Part shown: positions 57,367-64,000 of the stretch, piece after piece
Numbering within the stretch: the first letter of the stretch is position 1
Layout of the letters: each line of letters begins with the position of its first letter
Origin: Roseateles subflavus
GTDB taxonomy: Bacteria; Pseudomonadota; Gammaproteobacteria; Burkholderiales; Burkholderiaceae_C
Length of the DNA stretch: 64,000 nt
NCBI RefSeq assembly: GCF_030285365.1
Contig: NZ_JASVDS010000001.1
Location: 806,001-870,000 of the forward strand
Direction: 5' to 3'
Translations under genes and position numbers: made by a program
The notes under the pieces: model-generated
Databases searched by the model: none
Seen by the model: only the letters and a program-made list of their open reading frames with translations
Told to the model about the DNA's origin: nothing

Positions 57367-59208
57367 TCAGGCCTGGGCCCGGCCGGCGTCGACGCCCGGC
57401 AGCGTGAGGATGAACTCCGCGCCGCCCTCGGCGTGGTTGCGGGCCTCCAGCTCGCCGCCGCCCTCGCGGGCGATGTCGCGGGAGATGGCCAGCCCCAGTC
57501 CCAGCCCCACGCCCTGCGCCTTGGTGGTGAAGAAGGGCTCGAACAGGCGGGCCAGCGCCTCGTCTCCCAGACCGGGCCCGCTGTCCCGCACATGGATCAA
57601 GACCTGACCCTCCCGGTGCGAGGCCTGGAGCCAGAGCTGGCGCGAGGGCTGGTCCTGCACGGCGTCCAGCGCGTTGCCGACGAGGTTCAGCAGCACCTGC
57701 TCGAGGCGGTTGGGGTCGAAGAAGGCGAAGACCTGGCCGGGCTCGATGCCGCGGTGCAGCGCCACCTGCAGCTGGCGCAGGCGCTGGTCGTGCAGGAAGA
57801 GCGCATTGCCCAGGGCCAGCCCGACATCGCAGCGCTGCGGCCGCGCCTGGCTCTTGCGCGCGAAGCCCTTGAGCGGCTGGATGATCTGGCCCATCTGGTC
57901 CGCCAGGCGGGTCAGGATCTCGAGATTGCCCTGCACCGAGCGCAGGTCCTCGCGCCGCATGAACTCGAGCGCGTTGCCGGCCAGCGTGCGGATGGCGCCG
58001 AGCGGCTGTGCCAGCTCGTGCGTGATGCCCGTGGCCAGCTGCCCGAGCGCCGCCATCTTGCCGGCGTGCACGAGCTCGTCCTGCGCCTGGCGCAGCGTGG
58101 CCTCGGCCTGCTGGCGCTCGGTCACTTCCTGCGCAAGCTGCGCATTGGCCTCCGACAGGGCCTGCGTGCGCCGCGCGACCTGGTCCTCGAGCGCGGCGTG
58201 CGCCTCCAGCTTCTGGCGCAGGATGCGGCGACGCTGCAGCAGGATCAGGGCACTCAGCAGCACCACGCCCAGCACCAGCGCCGCCAGCAGGCCGTGGGTG
58301 CTGGCCTGCTGCCGCACGGGGCGCAGATCGCTGAACATCATCAGCCGCCAGTCCATGCCGTTGAGCGGCCGGCCCAGGACCAGCATGGCGCGGCTGGCGA
58401 GCCGGGGCGTGGGGGCGGCCTCCCCCAGGCCATGCGGCAGCACGCCTTCCACGACCTGGCTGTCCTCATCCACCCGCAGGTCCACCTTCAGCGGGAAGCG
58501 CGGCAGCGGCTGCGCGGCATAGAGGCGCGAGAGCTGCAGATCCACGCGCTGGTCCACGCTCAGCTCCGTGAGGCTGGTGTAGCGCCAGGCGGGCTCGGAG
58601 GAGAGGATGACCACCTGGTTGGAGTCCGCCAGCAGGGCCGGCGACTCCAGCGTGGCCCAGGCCTCGTCGATGGGGTCGAGCCGGATCTTGATGGCCGCAA
58701 CGCCCACCACGCGGGCACCGTCGTGGATGGGGTGGGAGACGTAGTAGCCCGGCCGCCCGTCCCGCGTGCCGATGGCGAAATGCCGCCCCACGCGCCCGGC
58801 CAGGGCCTCGAGGAAGTAGGGGCGGAAGGAGAAGTCCTCGCCGGTCAGCGAGGCGTCGCTCGCGGCGAGCACCAGCCCCTGCTGGTTCTGGACGAAGAGC
58901 TCCAGGCTGCCCAGGTGGGCATTGAGGCGGCGCAGGTAGAGGCTGGCGGCCTCGGCGCGGGCCGCCGACTGCGGCTCGCGCAGCAGCGCCAGCACCTCGG
59001 GGCTCAGCTGCAGCGTGGCGGGGATGGATTCCTGCCGCTTGATCACGCCCTCCGCCGCCGTGGCGAAGAGCTCCAGCTGGTGGTTGGATTCGCGCCGCAG
59101 CGCCTCCGTGCCCTGGCGCAGGCTGGCGGTGTAGGCCAGCCAGCCGGCGCCGCCGACGAGCAGCGCCGCGGCCAGCGAGCCGAGCAGGATGCGCAGACCT
59201 CGGGTCAT
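57367..59208 (-). CDS. DctB/AauS-like sensor histidine kinase
   Basis: 613 residues. TM1 (~7-28) and TM2 (~295-315) enclose a periplasmic double-Cache (DctB/PDC-type) domain, with DSNQVVILSS and PIHDGARVVGVAAIKI. A coiled coil follows, then HisKA with His in TGITHELAQPLGAIRT near 397, and an ATPase with NLVGNALDAVQ, DSGPGLG and GLGLGLAISRD. The sequence around the phospho-acceptor is that of DctB-type kinases. It probably senses dicarboxylates or acidic amino acids in the periplasm and phosphorylates the adjacent DctD/AauR-like regulator. Confidence 0.94.
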   Translation of the reverse strand: MTRGLRILLGSLAAALLVGGAGWLAYTASLRQGTEALRRESNHQLELFATAAEGVIKRQESIPATLQLSPEVLALLREPQSAARAEAASLYLRRLNAHLGSLELFVQNQQGLVLAASDASLTGEDFSFRPYFLEALAGRVGRHFAIGTRDGRPGYYVSHPIHDGARVVGVAAIKIRLDPIDEAWATLESPALLADSNQVVILSSEPAWRYTSLTELSVDQRVDLQLSRLYAAQPLPRFPLKVDLRVDEDSQVVEGVLPHGLGEAAPTPRLASRAMLVLGRPLNGMDWRLMMFSDLRPVRQQASTHGLLAALVLGVVLLSALILLQRRRILRQKLEAHAALEDQVARRTQALSEANAQLAQEVTERQQAEATLRQAQDELVHAGKMAALGQLATGITHELAQPLGAIRTLAGNALEFMRREDLRSVQGNLEILTRLADQMGQIIQPLKGFARKSQARPQRCDVGLALGNALFLHDQRLRQLQVALHRGIEPGQVFAFFDPNRLEQVLLNLVGNALDAVQDQPSRQLWLQASHREGQVLIHVRDSGPGLGDEALARLFEPFFTTKAQGVGLGLGLAISRDIAREGGGELEARNHAEGGAEFILTLPGVDAGRAQA

Positions 59209-59308
59209 GTTGGACTTAGTGCAGCCATGCGCAGCCGGCCTGCGCCGACGCCGATGCAGGCGGGACGAGGCCAGCGAAGCGGTCGAGTCCCTCAGGCACG
59301 GCGTGCGC

Positions 59309-59372
59309 GGATCCGGCTCTGCCGGGCCGTCGCATGCGCCCCCTCGGGGGGCTCGCGAAGCGAGTAGGGGGG
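59309..59372 (+). repeat. Dispersed two-hairpin intergenic repeat, copy C
   Basis: GGATCCGGCTCTGCCGG (hairpin) is followed by a GCCCCC-TC-GGGGGGC stem and CTCGC-GAA-GCGAG, ending GTAGGGGGG. It fills the 59209-59373 gap just past the gltL stop. The inner stem pair differs from copy B on both strands, which preserves pairing. Confidence 0.75.
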
Positions 59373-59373
59373 G

Positions 59374-60108
<735 letters not shown>

Positions 60109-60117
60109 GGGTCGACC

Positions 60118-60780
60118 TCAGCGGATGATTTGGATACGTCGCTGCAGCCGGCGCACGAGCATGGAGAGGCTGAAGCAGATCACGAAGTAGAGGCCCGCGG
60201 CCAGCAGATAGGTTTCCACCGGGCGGTTGAAGTTGCGGCCGGCCACCTCGAAGCCCTTGAGCAGGTCGTAGGCGCCGATGGCGTAGACGAGCGAGGTGTC
60301 CTGGAAGAGGATGATGGTCTGCGTGAGCAGCACCGGCAGCATGTTGCGGAAGGCCTGCGGCAGCACCACGAGGGCCATGGCCTGGCGGTAGTTCATGCCC
60401 AGGGCGTAGGCCGCGTAGGTCTGGCCCTTGGGCACGCTCTGCACCCCGGCGCGCATGATCTCGGCGTAGTAGGCCGCCTCGAACAGCGTGAAGGTGATGA
60501 AGGCCGAGAGCTCCGCGCTGATGGGCCCCGTGAGCAGGGGCACCAGCAGGAAGAACCACAGGATCACCATCACCAGCGGGATGGAGCGCAGCAGGTTCAC
60601 GTAGGCCGCGGCCGGGGCCGAGAGCCAGCGCTTGCTGGACAGCCGCATCAGCGCCAGCACGGTGCCCAGCAGGATGCCGCCCACCATGGCCACCAGGGTC
60701 AGCTGGATCGAGAAGATGAAGCCCTTCGCGATGAAGGCGCGCAGGAACTCGAAGGTCAGGAAGGAGAAGTCGAGATTCAT
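60118..60780 (-). CDS. gltK: Glutamate/aspartate ABC transporter permease GltK
   Basis: 220-residue inner-membrane permease with about five TM helices and the EAA loop region EIMRAGVQSVPKGQTYAAYALGMNYRQAMALVVLPQAFR, the docking site for the ATPase. LRSIPLVMVILWFFLLVPL is characteristic of this permease class. The ATG overlaps the gltJ stop by 4 bases. Confidence 0.96.
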   Translation of the reverse strand: MNLDFSFLTFEFLRAFIAKGFIFSIQLTLVAMVGGILLGTVLALMRLSSKRWLSAPAAAYVNLLRSIPLVMVILWFFLLVPLLTGPISAELSAFITFTLFEAAYYAEIMRAGVQSVPKGQTYAAYALGMNYRQAMALVVLPQAFRNMLPVLLTQTIILFQDTSLVYAIGAYDLLKGFEVAGRNFNRPVETYLLAAGLYFVICFSLSMLVRRLQRRIQIIR

Positions 60781-61523
60781 TTGTGGCCTGCTCCGGCAAG
60801 ACCCGGCACCCGCACCCAGCGTTCGATCAGGGCGGCGAGCAGGTAGACCGCGAAGGCGGACACGAAGTAGAGCAGCGTCACCATGGCGTAGACCTCGGTG
60901 GGGCGGGAGGTCTCCTCACCGACCTGGCGCGCGAACTGCGTCAGCTCCAGCACCGACAGCGCGAAGGCCACCGAGCTGTTCTTGACGATGCTCATGGCCT
61001 CGCTGGTGAGCGGCGGCACGATGATGCGGAAGGCCACGGGCAGCAGCACGAAGCGGTAGGTCTGGGGCAGCGTCAGGCCCAGCGCCAGGCCGGCGGCCCG
61101 CTGCCCGCGCGGCAGGCTCTGGATGCCGGCGCGCACCTGCTCGGAGATCCGGGCCGAGGTGAAGAAGCCCAGGCCCAGTGCCGCGATCAGGAAGCTCGGC
61201 AGGCTCTTGAGCACCGGGATGAACTCCGGGATCACGAAGAACCACAGGAAGAGCTGCACGATCAGCGGGATGTTGCGGAACAGCTCGGTCCAGGCCTCGC
61301 CCAGGAAGGCGAGCTTGCGGCCGGGGCCGGTGCGCAGCACCCCCATGAGCGAGCCCAGCACGAGCGCGATCACGAGGCCGATGGCCGAGACGGCCAGGGT
61401 CCAGCCCCAGGCCGAGAGCAGCCAGTCCAGATAGGTCTGCGTGCCGGGCTCGCCGAAGCAGCCCTGGACGACCGTCCCTTCGACGGTGTCCTTGCACCAG
61501 AGTTCCTGCCATTCGAATGTCAT
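60777..61523 (-). CDS. gltJ: Glutamate/aspartate ABC transporter permease GltJ
   Basis: 248-residue permease. The N terminus includes the family-typical FGEPGTQTYLDWLLSAWGWTLAVS. LFRNIPLIVQLFLWFFVIPE and the EAA loop SEQVRAGIQSLPRGQRAAGLALGLTLPQTYRFVLLPVAFR are present. It pairs with GltK to form the membrane channel. It overlaps gltK by 4 bp. Confidence 0.96.
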   Translation of the reverse strand: MTFEWQELWCKDTVEGTVVQGCFGEPGTQTYLDWLLSAWGWTLAVSAIGLVIALVLGSLMGVLRTGPGRKLAFLGEAWTELFRNIPLIVQLFLWFFVIPEFIPVLKSLPSFLIAALGLGFFTSARISEQVRAGIQSLPRGQRAAGLALGLTLPQTYRFVLLPVAFRIIVPPLTSEAMSIVKNSSVAFALSVLELTQFARQVGEETSRPTEVYAMVTLLYFVSAFAVYLLAALIERWVRVPGLAGAGHK

Positions 61524-61572
61524 GGTGTCCTTTCAGCGGGGCCAGGTCTTGCTGCACCCCGCGCCGCGGGGC

Positions 61573-62487
61573 TTACTTCTTGGCGTAGGCTTCCATGGGC
61601 TTGTCATTGGGCGCGGCCAGCGCGGCCTTGAGGTTCTCGCTCATCGGCAGGCCCACGCGGCTGTTGGTCGGGGGGATGGGCTGCATCAGCCACTTGTCGT
61701 AGAGCTTGGCGACGTCGCCGGATTTCATCATCGCCACGAGGGTGTCGTCCACGGCCTTCTTGAAGGCAGGGTCGTCCTTGCGGAACATGATGGCGATGGG
61801 CTCGACGGACAGCACCTCGCCGACGATCTTGTAGTCCGCCGGGTTCTTGGACTTGGCGATGAGGCCGGCCAGCAGCGAGCCGTCCATCACGAAGGCGTCG
61901 GCGCGGCCGCTTTCCAGCAGCAGGAAGCTGTCGGCGTGGTCCTTGCCGAAGACTTCCTTGAAGTCCACGCCCGTGGCGCGCTCGTGCTTGCGCAGCGTCT
62001 GCACGGAGGTCGTGCCGGTGGTCGTGGCCACGGTCCGGTTGGCGAGCTGGTCGATGGCGTGGATGCCCGCGTTCGCCTTGACCGCGATGCGCACTTCCTC
62101 GACGAAGGTCGTCACGGCGAAGGCCACGTCCTTCTGGCGGGTCAGGTTGTTGGTGGTGGAGCCGCACTCGAGGTCCACCGTGCCGTTCTGCACCAGGGGA
62201 ATGCGGTTCTGCGAGGTCACCGGCTGGTACTTCACGTCCAGCTTGGCCAGGCCCAGCTGCTTCTGCAGGGCGCCGACGATGCGCTGGCAGATCTCGACGT
62301 GGTAGCCCACGTACTTGCCGTCGCCCAGGGTGTAGGAGAGCGCGCCGCTGGACTCGCGCACGCCCAGCGTGACGCTGGCGCTGTCCTTGATCTTCTTGAG
62401 CGTGTCCTCGGCGCGGGCCGGGGTGGCGGCCAGCGTGGCCAGTGCGGCCAGCGCGGCCAGGGTCGTGGTGCGGATGCGGGTCTTCAT
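61573..62487 (-). CDS. gltI: Glutamate/aspartate periplasmic binding protein GltI
   Basis: 304 residues with a signal peptide (~1-27, ending TPARAE). The mature part is an SBP family 3 protein with TLKKIKDSASVTLGVRESSGALSYTLGDGKYVGYHVEIC and the glutamate/aspartate-binding hallmark LVQNGTVDLECGSTTNN. The start MKTRIRTTT at 62487 is chosen over 62529, because the longer form would precede the signal peptide with a charged extension. It is paralogous to the gene immediately upstream. Confidence 0.95.
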   Translation of the reverse strand: MKTRIRTTTLAALAALATLAATPARAEDTLKKIKDSASVTLGVRESSGALSYTLGDGKYVGYHVEICQRIVGALQKQLGLAKLDVKYQPVTSQNRIPLVQNGTVDLECGSTTNNLTRQKDVAFAVTTFVEEVRIAVKANAGIHAIDQLANRTVATTTGTTSVQTLRKHERATGVDFKEVFGKDHADSFLLLESGRADAFVMDGSLLAGLIAKSKNPADYKIVGEVLSVEPIAIMFRKDDPAFKKAVDDTLVAMMKSGDVAKLYDKWLMQPIPPTNSRVGLPMSENLKAALAAPNDKPMEAYAKK

Positions 62488-62525
62488 GGGGCGTCCTGTC
62501 TCTTGGGATTTGGAAGGCGTGGGAT

Positions 62526-63464
62526 TCATTGCAGGGCGCGGTCCGAGGGCTGGCGGTAGAGCTGCAGCAGGGCCTCGGTGGGCGGCCAGTTGAGGTTCAG
62601 TCCCTTGGGCGGGATGGGGCGCTGGAACCAGCGCTGGTAGATCTTGAGCGCCTCGCCGCTGTGCATGAGGCGGCTCAGCTCGCGGTCCACCAGCGCCTTG
62701 AAGCCGGGGTCGTCGCGCCGCAGCATGCAGCCGTAGACCTCCGAGCTCATCGGCGTGCCCGTGAGGCGCCAGTCCTCGGGCTGTGCGGCCTTGGCGCGCT
62801 CGCCCAGCAGCAGGGCATCGTCAAGCATCAGCGCGTCGACCTTGCCCGTCTCCAGGGACTGGAAGGCCTCGCCGTGGTCCCGCGCCGAGAGCAGCTGGAT
62901 GCGGCCGCCGTGGGTCTCGTTCCAGGCGCGCAGCAGGCGCTCGGAGGTGGTGCCCGCCGTGACCACCGCGCGGCGGCCGGCGAGGTCGGCGAACTCCTGC
63001 AGCGGCGCGTCGCGGCGCACCAGCATGCGCGTGCTGACGATGAAGATCGAGACCGAGAAGGCGACGTGCTTCTGGCGCGCCAGTGTGTTGGACGTGGAGC
63101 CGCATTCCAGATCGACGGTGCCGTTCTGCACCAGGGACATGCGGTTCTGCGAGGTGACGGGCACCAGGCGCTGCGTGATCGCTGGCAGCTTCAGCTCCTG
63201 GCGGATGCCGTCGACCACCTTGAGCATCAGGTCCTGGGAGTAGCCCACGACCTGGCGGCGTGCGTCGTAGTAGGAGAAGGGCACCGAGGACTCGCGGTGG
63301 CCCAGGTTGATGGTGCCGGTGGCGGCGATGCGGCGCAGGGTCTCGCTCTGATCGAGCAGCGGGCTGGCCGCGCGCTCCGGGCTGCCGGCGGCCTGCGCCC
63401 TGCCGGGCTGGAGGGCCAGCAGCGGCAGCGCAAGGATCAGCAGGGAGACGAGGCGGCAAGGCAT
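62526..63464 (-). CDS. Second GltI-like periplasmic binding protein
   Basis: 312 residues with signal peptide (~1-25, ending AQAAG). It shares LRRIAATGTINLGHRESSVPFSYYD and LVQNGTVDLECGSTSNTL with GltI, but the ligand-lobe residues between them differ, so specificity may be distinct (for example another acidic amino acid or amide). It is first in the operon and 38 bp ahead of gltI. The sigma-54 promoter lies immediately upstream; its predicted transcription start is only a few bases before this ATG, so the message may be nearly leaderless. Confidence 0.93.
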   Translation of the reverse strand: MPCRLVSLLILALPLLALQPGRAQAAGSPERAASPLLDQSETLRRIAATGTINLGHRESSVPFSYYDARRQVVGYSQDLMLKVVDGIRQELKLPAITQRLVPVTSQNRMSLVQNGTVDLECGSTSNTLARQKHVAFSVSIFIVSTRMLVRRDAPLQEFADLAGRRAVVTAGTTSERLLRAWNETHGGRIQLLSARDHGEAFQSLETGKVDALMLDDALLLGERAKAAQPEDWRLTGTPMSSEVYGCMLRRDDPGFKALVDRELSRLMHSGEALKIYQRWFQRPIPPKGLNLNWPPTEALLQLYRQPSDRALQ

Positions 63465-63476
63465 GAGCGCCTGTCA

Positions 63477-63492
63477 TGCAGGGGTCGTGCCA
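63477..63492 (-). promoter_or_regulatory. Sigma-54 promoter (-24/-12)
   Basis: The minus strand reads TGGCACGACCCCTGCA, matching the TGGCAC-N5-TTGCA consensus with one substitution and the essential GG-N10-GC spacing. It is oriented toward the binding-protein operon, with predicted start near 63467. Confidence 0.82.
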
Positions 63493-63541
63493 TCTGGTGA
63501 AAACCCTGAGTCCATCGTCAGATGGGCGTCGCGGGATGCGC

Positions 63542-63554
63542 CAAGTGCTTGATT
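63542..63554 (-). promoter_or_regulatory. IHF-binding site
   Basis: The minus strand reads AATCAAGCACTTG, an exact match to the IHF consensus WATCAANNNNTTR. It lies between the enhancer sites and the sigma-54 promoter, where DNA bending would bring the activator to the polymerase. Confidence 0.72.
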
Positions 63555-63600
63555 TGTCGCGCAACACCGGGCGCGGCCGGCCAGGCGGGGCGGTCTTCCG

Positions 63601-63614
63601 GACGGATATCCGTC
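63601..63614. promoter_or_regulatory. Upstream activator site 1 (palindrome)
   Basis: GACGGATATCCGTC is a perfect 14-bp palindrome about 140 bp upstream of the predicted sigma-54 start. It is nearly identical to the site at 63631-63646 and is a probable binding site for the DctD/AauR-like regulator. Confidence 0.75.
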
Positions 63615-63630
63615 GGCCAGGCGGTGCGAT

Positions 63631-63646
63631 GGACGGATTTCCGTCC
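63631..63646. promoter_or_regulatory. Upstream activator site 2 (palindrome)
   Basis: GGACGGATTTCCGTCC has perfect 7-bp arms around TT. Its centre is 31 bp (three helical turns) from that of site 1, so two activator dimers would bind the same DNA face. Confidence 0.75.
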
Positions 63647-63700
63647 GGGGCGCCGCCGGGTGGGGTCAGGTCTTGCGGAGCCTGGCCGCCACGCGCTCGC

Positions 63701-64000
63701 TCAGTCCTCGGGATCGCGGCTCAGGAAAGCGCCGGGATCCCGGCTCTGCGGCCTGGGCATCGCGGCGGCCCCCGTGTAGTGAATGACGCCCGTGCGCCGC
63801 CCGGTGTCTTCGTCCGTGGACGACGAGCCGTGGGTCGAGCCTTGGGTCGAGGCCGGCGGCGTCGGATGCCCCGGCGTCTGCCCGCCTGCCGACGGGTGGG
63901 TCATGCGCTGGATCGTCCCGCCGCCCACGGCGCTGCCTGCGCCGGACACATCGGCCAGGCGCTGGCGCTGGGCGACCATGCGTGCGGAGTCCATGACGCC
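63701..64000 (-). CDS. Hypothetical protein, 5' end outside the window
   Basis: The frame is open from the stop at 63701 to the window edge, with a Met at 63994 and open codons beyond it. The visible ~97 residues begin with a short helical stretch (DSARMVAQRQRLADVSG) and become Gly/Ser/Thr/Pro-rich, ending FLSRDPED. It is likely the low-complexity C terminus of a longer protein, though a short gene is possible. It is divergent in position from nothing visible here; no family is recognised. Confidence 0.45.
   Translation of the reverse strand, partial: GVMDSARMVAQRQRLADVSGAGSAVGGGTIQRMTHPSAGGQTPGHPTPPASTQGSTHGSSSTDEDTGRRTGVIHYTGAAAMPRPQSRDPGAFLSRDPED

Overview
The window is a high-GC chromosomal segment of a betaproteobacterium, most likely of the Burkholderiales (Rubrivivax/Roseateles/Leptothrix-like). 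This is inferred from codon use, the metX-metW pair, FadD, the DctB/DctD-gltIJKL block and the many signalling proteins. I see no rRNA, tRNA, CRISPR array, insertion sequence, integrase or origin. Most of it is ordinary, densely packed core genome; base composition drops visibly only around 21.9-24.4 kb.

Layout. 1-8.1 kb: the end of pntB, a 7TM-type histidine kinase, then an HD-GYP response regulator in an operon with a large CHASE-PAS hybrid kinase. 8.4-14.3 kb: fadD, a small hypothetical gene, rsmE, another small gene, an MFS exporter and a THUMP-domain rRNA methyltransferase whose 3' end overlaps the exporter tail to tail. 14.4-20.2 kb: an AlgJ/AlgX-like plus AlgI-like O-acetylation pair next to a GGDEF-EAL protein. 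20.3-21.7 kb: an M20 peptidase. 21.9-24.4 kb: a lower-GC island with two paralogous LuxR-type genes, a 65-residue double-glycine leader peptide, a lux-box-like dyad and an RsaM/DUF4902-like gene. No luxI synthase and no peptide transporter are present in the window.

24.4-33.8 kb: a lipase-like hydrolase, a dienoyl-CoA isomerase-like crotonase, a TPR membrane protein, a DUF4184 protein, a VOC protein, PPK2, an unknown protein with a polysaccharide deacetylase, and metXW. metX has a SAM-II riboswitch followed by an intrinsic terminator. 33.9-41.3 kb: a periplasmic binding protein, sppA, a glutamate-synthase-like flavoprotein, an atypical response regulator, a GST and a GNAT. 41.4-47.4 kb: a blaI-blaR1-like pair in which BlaR1 carries a PBP7-like (S11) domain, then an esterase and a class-C-type serine hydrolase. 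47.5-50.2 kb: a lipoprotein joining NodB deacetylase, caspase-like, EF-hand and TPR domains. 50.4-55.9 kb: purB, an MFS transporter, a YciI-like protein and an RstAB-like two-component system.

55.98-63.7 kb: an acidic amino acid uptake system (two tandem binding proteins, gltJKL) with a DctB/DctD (AauS/AauR)-type two-component system. The region ahead of the first binding protein has a full sigma-54 layout: two palindromic enhancer sites three helical turns apart, an IHF consensus site and a -24/-12 promoter. Three copies of an intergenic two-hairpin repeat (29.85, 55.1 and 59.3 kb) show compensatory base changes.

The most novel items are the LuxR/double-glycine peptide island, the BlaR1-PBP7 fusion and the deacetylase-caspase lipoprotein.
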